From contig CADECM010000056.1 in NCBI GenBank assembly GCA_902825845.1, forward strand, positions 1 through 35,128: a stretch of 35,128 nucleotides of DNA. The letters are read 5' to 3'. This document shows positions 8,011 through 14,991 of the stretch, piece by piece. A model generated the notes under the pieces. It did not search any database. It saw only the letters and a program-made list of their open reading frames with translations, and was not told where the DNA came from. This DNA is from an uncultured beta proteobacterium (GTDB taxonomy: Bacteria; Pseudomonadota; Gammaproteobacteria; Burkholderiales; SG8-41). Within the stretch, counting starts at the first letter, position 1; every line of letters starts with the position of its first letter. Position numbers and translations under genes: made by a program.

Positions 8011-9291
8011 TCAGAACTCTTTCCATTCGCCGTCGTCTCCGGCGGGCGGCGGTTTGTGGGCAAGCGCTTCCGGCCCCTTCACGGTGCGATCCGCGGCAGC
8101 TGCCGCCGGCGCTGCCGGCATGCGCGCATCCGCCTCGCGCCGGGCGCCAAGCGCCACCGTACGAGGGTCGCGCGTCGGATCGCGCCGACGATTCAGGCGC
8201 ACGGCCTCGTCCGCGTTCAATTTGAACACGCTGGCCACCTGCGTCAGGATCTGTGCCTGCGAGCGCATGGATTCAGCCGCCGCCGTCGCCTGTTCAACAA
8301 CCGCGGCATTCTGTTGGACCACCTGGTCCATCTGGCTGATTGCCTGGTTGACCTGTCCGATGCCCCCCGACTGCTCCGCCGACGCGGTGGCGATCTGGTC
8401 GATAATGCTGGTCACCCGCCCGACTGACTCCACGATATCGCTCATGGTCTTGCCGGCGTCCTGCACCAGCCGCGTGCCGGCATCCACGCGCTCCACCGAG
8501 CTGCCGATCAAGCCCTTGATCTCCTTGGCAGCATCCGCCGAGCGCTGCGCGAGACTGCGGACTTCAGACGCCACCACCGCAAACCCGCGCCCCTGTTCGC
8601 CGGCCCGTGCCGCCTCCACCGCGGCATTCAACGCCAGGATATTGGTTTGAAACGCGATACTGTCAATCACCGAGATGATGTCCGCGATCTTGCGCGAACT
8701 TTCCTGAATCTGGTTCATGGTGGTGACAACCTCGCTCACCACCTGGCCACCCTGCGCCGCCACGGCGTTCGCGTTCTTCGCCAGTACATTGGCCTTGCGC
8801 GCGCTCTCGGTGTTTTCATGCACGGCGGTAGTCAGCTGCTCCATGCTGGTCGCGGTTTGCTCCAGCGTCGACGCCTGCTCCTCGGTGCGCTGCGACAGAT
8901 TGGCATTGCCGCTGGCCACTTCCGCCGCGGAGGTGTGAATGGCCTCGGCACTGGTGCGTATATCATTCACCATGCGTGTCAGGTTCTCGTCCATGGCCTG
9001 CAGCGCCTGCATCAGCTGGCCAAATTCACCCTGGCCATCGGTTTCAATTCTTACGGTCAGATCGCCCGACGCCACGCGATGTGCCATGGCAGCCGCCTCG
9101 CGCAAGGGGGTGGCGATCGCGCGTTGCGTCATGACGGCGCCCGTGATCAGCAACACCAGCGCCAACGCCACCAGTCCCAGCATCAGGTCCAGCGCCCCGC
9201 CGGTGAGGTTCATGGCACCGACTGCCCCGGCCGCCGCGATCGTCAGCGCTACGGACAAAACAGCCAAATACAATCGGCCTTTCAGTGACAT
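8011..9291 (-). CDS. Methyl-accepting chemotaxis protein without a periplasmic sensor domain
   Basis: This 426-residue MCP opens with two closely spaced hydrophobic helices (about residues 5-25 and 32-53) and only a few residues between them, so it has essentially no periplasmic ligand domain. A HAMP domain (about 54-107) and a full signalling domain follow, with the hairpin tip containing [20 protein letters not shown] and [12 protein letters not shown]. After a low-complexity Pro/Ala/Arg linker it ends in EWKEF, an xWxxF CheR/CheB docking pentapeptide. GGGGAG precedes the ATG. It sits between cheY and cheA, so it is probably the dedicated receptor of this operon. What it senses is not visible, and it may respond to membrane or cytoplasmic state. 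Confidence 0.93.
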   Translation of the reverse strand: MSLKGRLYLAVLSVALTIAAAGAVGAMNLTGGALDLMLGLVALALVLLITGAVMTQRAIATPLREAAAMAHRVASGDLTVRIETDGQGEFGQLMQALQAMDENLTRMVNDIRTSAEAIHTSAAEVASGNANLSQRTEEQASTLEQTATSMEQLTTAVHENTESARKANVLAKNANAVAAQGGQVVSEVVTTMNQIQESSRKIADIISVIDSIAFQTNILALNAAVEAARAGEQGRGFAVVASEVRSLAQRSADAAKEIKGLIGSSVERVDAGTRLVQDAGKTMSDIVESVGRVTSIIDQIATASAEQSGGIGQVNQAISQMDQVVQQNAAVVEQATAAAESMRSQAQILTQVASVFKLNADEAVRLNRRRDPTRDPRTVALGARREADARMPAAPAAAAADRTVKGPEALAHKPPPAGDDGEWKEF

Positions 9292-9334
9292 GCCATCGCT
9301 CCCCGGCTAAGTGTGAGTGTCCCTGCGGCGATGG

Positions 9335-9703
9335 TCACGATGCCGGCAATACCTTGCGCAACACGCCGAGCAAGGCCTCCGGATCGAAGGGCTTTACGAT
9401 CCAGCCGGTTGCGCCGGCGGCACGGCCTTTGGACTTCATTTCCGGCTGTGACTCCGTGGTAAGGAGGATGATGGGCACAAACTTGTAGTCGGCCAATTTG
9501 CGCAATTCGGTGACCAGTTCGATGCCCGAACGGCCCGGCATGTTCACGTCGGATATCACCAGATCGAAGCGCTGCTTCTGGGCGTTCAGCAGCGCGTCGT
9601 CGGTGTTGCCCGCTTCGGTCACGGTATGTCCCGCCGACGAAAGCGTGAAATTGACCATCTGACGCATCGTCATGGAATCATCAACAATCAGAATGTTCGA
9701 CAC
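9335..9703 (-). CDS. cheY: Chemotaxis response regulator CheY
   Basis: This stand-alone 122-residue receiver domain has D8/D9, phosphoacceptor D52 (LVISDVNMPGRSG), the switch Thr in LLTTES and Lys104 in WIVKPFDPE, all standard for CheY. It starts at GTG 9703 with a strong AGGAGG five bases upstream. There is no output domain. It is encoded directly after the MCP/CheZ-like membrane protein, which I suspect acts on it. Confidence 0.95.
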   Translation of the reverse strand: MSNILIVDDSMTMRQMVNFTLSSAGHTVTEAGNTDDALLNAQKQRFDLVISDVNMPGRSGIELVTELRKLADYKFVPIILLTTESQPEMKSKGRAAGATGWIVKPFDPEALLGVLRKVLPAS

Positions 9704-9712
9704 AACTGCCTC

Positions 9713-10930
9713 CTAAAAAAGCTCCACATCAACTGTTTTTGACTTGCCCGGATCCTGCACCCGGGCCGGTTGCGCCGCGGCGGCAGCCGCGCCGGCTGCC
9801 ACGCCCGCGGCGCGTCCCTGCGCTTCACACTGCGCGAGGCCCGCCATCGCCGCCGCCAGCAACGGCGCCTTGATCTGCTCCAGCTTTTGCTGCGTGATGT
9901 CCTGGTACTGCATGGCGACGATGATCTGGTTGATATCGCGCCGCACTTCCTTGCCCAGATCGGTAATTTTCTCCAGCGTCCCCGTCACCTCGCGCGCCTT
10001 TTCCATGGTCGCGATATTCAGTTGCGACACATCCACTTTCGCCTGCACGGCCGCAAGGCGCACATTATCGCCGGATTTGCTCAATTCTTCGTAGGTGCCG
10101 CTCATCACTTCGCGAATTTTTTCCAGGCCATCGCGCATGCGCCGCGTCAGTTCGTGCGCCGAGGTGCTGGTCTCGCGAATGCGGTCGGCGATTTCCACGA
10201 ACCAGCGCGTGTCGCTGCCGGCATCACGATTGGCGGCGACCGTGGAATCCAGCGCCAGCTTGCGAATGCGCGCGGCCATGTTGCGCAGTTCATCCAGCAT
10301 CTCATCGATCGCCAGCGAATGGTCCCGCACCACGGACTGATGCCGCGACATTTCCTCCGACGCCTTGGAAAAATCCATCATCCGTCCGGTGACCGCATCA
10401 AGCTGCTGTTCGTAGGCTTTGATGAAATCCGGCAGCGACAGCCACGTCGAGCCGCCCGCGCCATCGGAATTGCTTTTCAGCAGACGAACCGCGTCATCCA
10501 TCTGCTGTCCGGTCTTGCTCATGACCTGCTGAAAGCTTTTGCCGATACTGGTGGCCGCGGCTTCCGTTTGCTGCGTGACCTCGTCCAGCAGCGTGCTCGC
10601 CTGCCGCAGATTGGCGCCGGCCGTGTGCGCGGATCCCAGCCAGCTGCCCATCATTTGGCGCAGCGCCGTCTCCGACTCGCCGGCCGCATCAACCTGCCGC
10701 AACTCCACCCGCTGCGCTGCCACCGTCTCGGCGCGGATCGTGGCACCGTGGCTCTTGATCAGCCCGTACAGCAGAAATACCGCTGCCGCCGACAGCAGCA
10801 GCGAGACCAGCGCCACCCACGGCGGCATGGCCCACACGCCCCACACCCACGGCACCAGCACCGCGGCCGCGCACAGCAGCACAGTCTTCAGCGGGCTTGC
10901 GGTCTTACCGTCGTCGAGCATGATGTGCAC
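9713..10930 (-). CDS. Membrane-anchored MCP-like protein with CheZ-like DxxxQ motif
   Basis: This 405-residue protein has two hydrophobic helices near the N-terminus (about 14-33 and 37-57) and a long helical, coiled-coil-like cytoplasmic part. Residues 218-253 look like a degenerate MCP hairpin tip: RIRKLALDSTVAANRDAGS can be aligned with the usual TNLLALNAAIEAARAGE, but most consensus residues are lost. Near the C-terminus MQYQDITQQ (Asp344, Gln348) matches the CheZ phosphatase signature FQDLTGQ, in which Asp and Gln four residues apart are catalytic in E. coli CheZ. A low-complexity Ala-rich tail follows and ends in VDVELF, reminiscent of the CheY-binding C-terminal helix of CheZ. It lies three bases after the STAS gene and just upstream of cheY. 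The start is GTG 10930; ATG 10921 is an alternative. The phosphatase role is inferred. Confidence 0.75.
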   Translation of the reverse strand: MHIMLDDGKTASPLKTVLLCAAAVLVPWVWGVWAMPPWVALVSLLLSAAAVFLLYGLIKSHGATIRAETVAAQRVELRQVDAAGESETALRQMMGSWLGSAHTAGANLRQASTLLDEVTQQTEAAATSIGKSFQQVMSKTGQQMDDAVRLLKSNSDGAGGSTWLSLPDFIKAYEQQLDAVTGRMMDFSKASEEMSRHQSVVRDHSLAIDEMLDELRNMAARIRKLALDSTVAANRDAGSDTRWFVEIADRIRETSTSAHELTRRMRDGLEKIREVMSGTYEELSKSGDNVRLAAVQAKVDVSQLNIATMEKAREVTGTLEKITDLGKEVRRDINQIIVAMQYQDITQQKLEQIKAPLLAAAMAGLAQCEAQGRAAGVAAGAAAAAAQPARVQDPGKSKTVDVELF

Positions 10931-10933
10931 GGA

Positions 10934-11209
10934 TCAGTCCCCCAGCACCACGTCCAGCGCCAGCAGCGCGATGAGTTCGCGCAGGCGCTGTGAAGCGCCC
11001 ACAATTTTCACCGACTTGCCCTGGTCGCGCGCGCGCACCACCGCCACCGCCAGCAACTGGGCAAGCGCGGTATCCGGACGCACTACGGCTTCCGCGTCGA
11101 GCTCCAGCACGCCGTCCACCCCATCCAGCGTGGCACGCAAGCCCGCCCACAATTCAACAATATTGCGAACGCCGGATTCTGCCGGAAAAGTATAAGTAGC
11201 CTTGGACAC
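10934..11209 (-). CDS. STAS-domain protein
   Basis: This 91-residue single-domain protein has the STAS pattern: an N-terminal strand, VLELDAEAVVRPDTALAQLLAV (the equivalent of the DxSG/DTAxLQLL phosphorylation loop, with Thr after Asp), then GKSVKIVGASQRLRELIALL. STAS proteins act as phosphorylatable switches or scaffolds, and small ones occur in chemotaxis operons. The first gene of this operon, it starts with GTG and has no clear Shine-Dalgarno sequence. It ends three bases before the MCP/CheZ-like gene. Its partner is unknown. Confidence 0.8.
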   Translation of the reverse strand: MSKATYTFPAESGVRNIVELWAGLRATLDGVDGVLELDAEAVVRPDTALAQLLAVAVVRARDQGKSVKIVGASQRLRELIALLALDVVLGD

Positions 11210-11415
11210 GAATTACGCAGCGCGCCGGTTAAGCACCCGTTAAAACTTCGTTGAAGAATCGCCCGATTATAAACGGCGCTTGTGCTGACGTACGCCCCAT
11301 GTGTCGCAGCGCCCAGACCCCCGCGACGTAAGCGCGACAACGTCGCATGCGCCGTGCGCTGCACACACTTTTTATTGTTTAAAAACAGATACTTACAGTT
11401 ACTCGTCTCACCGTG
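11210..11415. other. Intergenic region upstream of the chemotaxis operon
   Basis: This 206-base gap separates the end of the UGSC operon from the start of the chemotaxis operon, both on the minus strand. It must contain any dedicated chemotaxis promoter. A TATAAT hexamer lies on the minus strand at 11266-11271, 57 bases upstream of the STAS start, but no good -35 lies 16-18 bases before it. The second exact copy of the dispersed AT-rich motif is at 11381-11396. Confidence 0.4.
11381..11396 (+). repeat. Dispersed AT-rich motif, copy 2
   Basis: AAAAACAGATACTTAC is identical over 16 bases to the copy at 445-460, preceded here by TTT. It lies 20 bases beyond the 3' end of the UGSC-partner gene and about 170 bases upstream of the STAS gene, within DNA of otherwise high GC. 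Confidence 0.6.
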
Positions 11416-12534
11416 TTACGGGCGCCGCATGTCCTGCATGCCTCGCGCGTAGGAACCGTCTTTGCGTTTAAGTGCACGCGTGACCGCCCGTGTCGCGCCA
11501 AACGTCGGTATGAATGCCGAATGCTTGCCGGCGCCGCCAATCACCGCAAGCAGCAGGTTGTCGGCGCTGTGGAACATGGGCACCGGCGTGTCCATCCCCG
11601 CATCCTTGTAGGTCGCGGCGAACGCCACACGCAAGCGCCGCTCGATGTTTTCCCGTGAAAACCGGCCCAGCGGGAGCGTTGCGTGTTCGCAGATGAACTG
11701 CTTTGCATCCCGCTTGCTGAAGCCGTCATTGGCGATGGTCGCGGCGTGCTCCGGGCTTAGCACGATCAGCGGCATGGCTTCGCTGTAGAACACATCGTTG
11801 GCGCCGGTACCGATCACCGCTCCGGCAATCGTGGTCAATATGCCGATACCGGTAATGCTTTCGTGATCGTTGATGTTGTGCGGCGACTCCCCGCCGATGA
11901 CCGTGACGCAGGTGGCTTCTTTGGGAAAACCGCGCTCCACGTGCAGCGGTTGCCACGGATTGCCGTCCTCATTTTCCGCCACGCAATAGGAATACTTGTG
12001 CGGACCGCCGAAAGTGGCCATATCGCCCAGGCCCGGAATCGCTCCGCCAATATTCAATAAAATCAAACGGATAGCGCGGCCTATGGTGGCGTTGCCATGG
12101 GTGCCCGGACCGAAGGCATTGTGACCGCTATTGATCCCCAGTTCTATTGCACCGGGTCCGTTGACGATCACCAGCGGCGCACACATGTGCGTGGTCGCCT
12201 GAATACCATACAGATTGAAGCTCTCGTCGCACATGGCCTCCACCGCCAGCACGATCAGCGGAAAATATTCCGGCTTGCAACCGGCCATCACTGCATTCGC
12301 GGCCAGGCGCAGCGGCGTGGCTTCACCATAGCGCGGGGCCACCTTGGCCACCGGTACATCCCACGGCCGGTCGCAATACGCGAGCATCGCGGCAACCCGA
12401 GCCTCCGTGGGCGGAATCAGCGGCAGACCGTCGCCCCAGCCCTTTTGCAGATACAGCTCATTGATCGCGAAAAAATCGTCCCTGGCTTCCAGGCTGGCGT
12501 CCGGCGCGTTCAGCAGTTGCGACAAATCACTCAT
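11416..12534 (-). CDS. Conserved protein coupled to the UGSC selenoprotein
   Basis: I cannot assign a function to this 372-residue protein. It has no signal peptide or clear membrane helix. It shows many Gly-rich conserved-looking stretches, such as KGWGDGLPLIPPTEARVAA near residues 31-49, NAVMAGCKPEYFPL, QATTHMCAPLVIVNGP and GTHGNATIGRAIRLILLNIGG, and several cysteines that could be redox or metal ligands. Its ATG overlaps the UGSC stop codon (ATGA at 12531-12534), so the two proteins are translationally coupled and very likely work together. No stop codon interrupts it, so it is not itself a UGA-containing gene. An enzyme using the UGSC protein as redox partner or subunit is a guess from context. 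Confidence 0.85.
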   Translation of the reverse strand: MSDLSQLLNAPDASLEARDDFFAINELYLQKGWGDGLPLIPPTEARVAAMLAYCDRPWDVPVAKVAPRYGEATPLRLAANAVMAGCKPEYFPLIVLAVEAMCDESFNLYGIQATTHMCAPLVIVNGPGAIELGINSGHNAFGPGTHGNATIGRAIRLILLNIGGAIPGLGDMATFGGPHKYSYCVAENEDGNPWQPLHVERGFPKEATCVTVIGGESPHNINDHESITGIGILTTIAGAVIGTGANDVFYSEAMPLIVLSPEHAATIANDGFSKRDAKQFICEHATLPLGRFSRENIERRLRVAFAATYKDAGMDTPVPMFHSADNLLLAVIGGAGKHSAFIPTFGATRAVTRALKRKDGSYARGMQDMRRP

Positions 12535-13070
12535 TTCGCGTGTTCCTTGATCAGCTTCACAAATTCCGGAATCGCCACTTCAGCACGTCCTTCCACTTTT
12601 TCCAGCGAAATGCCGCCCAACGGATGCGGAATCAGAATCAGCGGCAGATCCGGCGTGCCGAACACACGCGATTGCGCTTTGCCCAGCTTAAGAAAGGGAT
12701 CGGTGCAGATTACCGCGGTAACCAGCCCACGTTTGCGCAACTCCGACATGTCGTGGACACTCCACGACGTGCAGGACCCTCAGTCGGCCATTGCGCTGAT
12801 CACGCAGTCCGTGTTCTGCGCCAGCTCGTCCAGCAGCGCTTTTTCCGCCGGCAGTGACGGCGACGGCTTGCGCAGCGATACCACCGACGTCACCTTGATC
12901 TGCGCCTTCACGCCTTCGACGATAAACTTCAGCAAATGATCGGCATTGCCCTTGCTGTTGTCCAATACACCGAGACGTATGCCATCGACCGCCAAGTTGC
13001 GCTGCCTGCTCGCCGCCGCCACCTGCGGCGGCGGTGCAGTCGGAATCACCAGCCGAACCAGCTCACTCAT
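12531..13070 (-). CDS. UGSC family selenoprotein (UGA read as Sec)
   Basis: Reading the in-frame TGA at 12780-12782 as selenocysteine gives one continuous 179-residue protein with Sec97, in the motif MADUGSCTSWSVHD. This is the Sec-Gly-Ser-Cys signature of the UGSC (seleno)protein family. Upstream (RLGVLDNSKGNADHLL, then DCVISAMAD) and downstream (LVTAVICTDPF, then LPLILIPHPLGG) segments form an alternating strand/helix fold that continues smoothly across the UGA. A perfect 8-bp hairpin follows the UGA. I chose ATG 13070 because GGAG sits six bases upstream; ATGs at 13073 and 13082 are also open. The stop overlaps the start of the 372-residue partner. The distal half, with its IPHPLG motif, reminds me of Sec-containing GrdB/PrdB reductase subunits; that link is from memory and unproven. 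Confidence 0.88.
12750..12768 (-). promoter_or_regulatory. Candidate bacterial SECIS hairpin of the UGSC gene
   Basis: In the mRNA, eleven bases after the UGA, GUCGUGGA and UCCACGAC pair perfectly (8 bp) around the loop GUG. The apical loop starts about 20 bases after the UGA and begins with G, within the spacing and loop preferences described for bacterial SECIS elements. It lies inside the coding sequence, as SelB-dependent elements must in bacteria. Confidence 0.75.
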
Positions 13071-13188
13071 CATATGCTCCATGGATTTTCAGGTTGACGG
13101 CGCACTGTAACGCATGCAAACCCGTGCCGCAAACACGGTGATGGACGATGCGTTCGCGGCACGCGGCGAACTGCCGCACTGACGCGGC

Positions 13189-14058
13189 TTACTTCTCGAC
13201 CGTCGCGCGCTCCACCGCCAGCAGGCGCTCCATGCCGATGGTGTCGTGCAGCGCGTGCTGCTCGGCCTTGTGCGTGGTACCCGCCATCAGCGGGTCGGGC
13301 ACGCCGCGCGCCAGACAGTCGTAACTCTGCTTCATCGCGCGGTAAAAGGCCCACGCCGAAATGGAACTGGCGAGGATGCGATAACCGAGCGCGCCGAGTT
13401 CGTCCAGCGGCAATCCGGCGCCTTGCGCGCCATCACCGGGCAGACCGAACATGAAGGGCGGCGGCAGCTCGCGCGCGACGCGGCGCGCGTCCTCGGCATT
13501 GCGCACGCTGAGATACAGCATGTCGGCACCGGCCTCGCGATACGCCCGCGCGCGCCGGATCGCATCGTCCATGCCGCCAGGCCCGCGGATGCCGTTGGTG
13601 CGCGCGATGATCACAAAATCCGGGTCGCGCCGCGCCTTCACGCATTCACTGACCTTGGCGGCCATCAGTTCCAGCGGCACCATGTGCTCGGTACCGACAT
13701 GGTGATGCGCCCGCTTGGGCAGAATCTGGTCCTCGATCTCGATGCCGGCGAAGCCCGCCGCCTCCGACATGCCGATGGTGTGGTGCATGTGCATCGGATC
13801 GCCAAAACCGGCCGCGCCGTCGAGAATCAGCGGCAGGCTGCACACCGCGCGAATGTCCATGCCGGCCTGGCACAATTGCGTGATATTGAGATTCGCCTCG
13901 ACGCAGCAATTGAGGTAACCCAGCGTGCCTCCGCCCAGATAGAGCACCTCAAAACCCGCTGCCTCGGCCAGCTTTGCCGACAGCGGATTGAACACGGCCG
14001 GCGCGATCAAGGCACGCTTGCCGGCCAGCAGATTGCGCAAGGTTTTTGCCGCGGACAT
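13189..14058 (-). CDS. Isocitrate lyase/PEP mutase superfamily protein
   Basis: This 289-residue TIM-barrel enzyme belongs to the superfamily that cleaves or forms C-C or P-C bonds on alpha-oxo acids (methylisocitrate lyase, oxaloacetate decarboxylase, PEP mutase). Visible are FNPLSAKLAEAAGFEVLYLGG, the metal-site loop LILDGAAGFGDP, and IEIEDQILPKRAHHH. In isocitrate/methylisocitrate lyases the last segment is KRCGH with a catalytic Cys, which is absent here, so a lyase of that type is unlikely and a decarboxylase-like reaction is more plausible. The ATG at 14058 has GGGAG upstream; an in-frame extension to 14181 overlaps the preceding gene and is not conserved. It lies between the aspartate-dehydrogenase-like gene and the UGSC gene, 106 bases upstream of the latter's open frame. 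Confidence 0.88.
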   Translation of the reverse strand: MSAAKTLRNLLAGKRALIAPAVFNPLSAKLAEAAGFEVLYLGGGTLGYLNCCVEANLNITQLCQAGMDIRAVCSLPLILDGAAGFGDPMHMHHTIGMSEAAGFAGIEIEDQILPKRAHHHVGTEHMVPLELMAAKVSECVKARRDPDFVIIARTNGIRGPGGMDDAIRRARAYREAGADMLYLSVRNAEDARRVARELPPPFMFGLPGDGAQGAGLPLDELGALGYRILASSISAWAFYRAMKQSYDCLARGVPDPLMAGTTHKAEQHALHDTIGMERLLAVERATVEK

Positions 14059-14111
14059 GGTTATTGCTCCCTTATTCGATGATCCGGTCACCGCCGGCAA
14101 TCCACCCGTGC

Positions 14112-14927
14112 TTACGTACCGTAACGCACCGGCGATTTCGCGTGTTTCAGCGCCGCCAGCGCGCTGTAGCACGCCAGCCACGAAGTCTTGGGGTTGTCGG
14201 GCGAAGGCACGTTTTCAAATTCGATGCGGATGTTGCCGGTCTTGCCGCGCATTTCAATGTGGTGCGTGTTGTAGGTCAGTGCCGGATCGGCGATCACCTT
14301 CAGCCGCGTGCGGTCAAAGCCGATGCCGGAAAGACAAAGCACGGCGGCAATATTCACATTGGCGGGAAAAAGCGGCACGCCTTCGCGCGCCGTGCCATCG
14401 AACAACACCGTCGCCTGTTTGAGTCCCGGCAAATCGACGCCCAGCTGCTCGACATAGGGAATACCCTTCCACGCCACCGGCGGTTTGGCCACCGAGATGG
14501 TGACGCTGTCCATGCCGGACAGTGCCGCCGCCTTGAGCGCGTCGAGCGCGCCGATGCCGCCCGAAGGCACGTAGAGCAGCGCCCCGCTCGCGTGCGCCGC
14601 CGCTTCAAGGCGTTCGCGCAACGCATCGTCGCACAATGCTCCACCGGACAACACGATCAGCGCAATGCCCTTGCGCAGCAAGGCTTCACCGAAATCGCGC
14701 ACAGCCTCGTGCGCGGCGGCTTCGACCACCACGTCCGGCCGCAGCGCCAGCAGTTCGTCAAGCGTGGTGACGTAGGCAATACCGTGTTCACCAGCCAAAG
14801 GTTTGCCGCGCGACGCCGCGTTGCGCCCGACCACGGCCACCACCTGAGCGTCACCCAGATCGCCGTGGCTGATGTGATCGATAAACAGGGTGGCGATGGT
14901 GCCGCCGCCGATAATGGCTACACGCAT
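14112..14927 (-). CDS. L-aspartate dehydrogenase-like oxidoreductase (NadX/AspDH family)
   Basis: This 271-residue NAD(P)-dependent enzyme has an N-terminal Rossmann fold starting MRVAIIGGGTIATLF, the DVVVEAAAHEAV and LIVLSGGAL strands, then PSGGIGALDALKAA and the C-terminal catalytic domain with FPANVNIAAVL, LTYNTHHIE (the probable catalytic His) and NPKTSWLACYSALAAL. Motifs and length match aspartate dehydrogenase, which interconverts aspartate and oxaloacetate (iminoaspartate) with NAD(P)H. AGGA precedes the ATG at 14927. It is the first gene of the operon leading to the PEP-mutase-like, UGSC and 372-residue genes. An oxaloacetate link to the downstream superfamily enzyme is attractive but inferred. 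Confidence 0.88.
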   Translation of the reverse strand: MRVAIIGGGTIATLFIDHISHGDLGDAQVVAVVGRNAASRGKPLAGEHGIAYVTTLDELLALRPDVVVEAAAHEAVRDFGEALLRKGIALIVLSGGALCDDALRERLEAAAHASGALLYVPSGGIGALDALKAAALSGMDSVTISVAKPPVAWKGIPYVEQLGVDLPGLKQATVLFDGTAREGVPLFPANVNIAAVLCLSGIGFDRTRLKVIADPALTYNTHHIEMRGKTGNIRIEFENVPSPDNPKTSWLACYSALAALKHAKSPVRYGT

Positions 14928-14991
14928 AAGAACGTCCTGTCAGATAAGGCGCGGATTTTACCGCGATTGCCGCGGTGCAGGGCGGTCAGGC

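Noticed and set aside
11241..11272. FliA-like promoter (TAAAACTT then GCCCGAT) near the chemotaxis operon
   Set aside because: It lies on the plus strand, pointing away from the chemotaxis genes, and the -10 is off by one from the consensus.
12531..12749. A separate 72-residue gene starting at MSELRKRG
   Set aside because: It continues in frame upstream through GSC and the UGA to the 100-residue frame, forming the UGSC family protein. No ribosome binding site is needed or seen before it.
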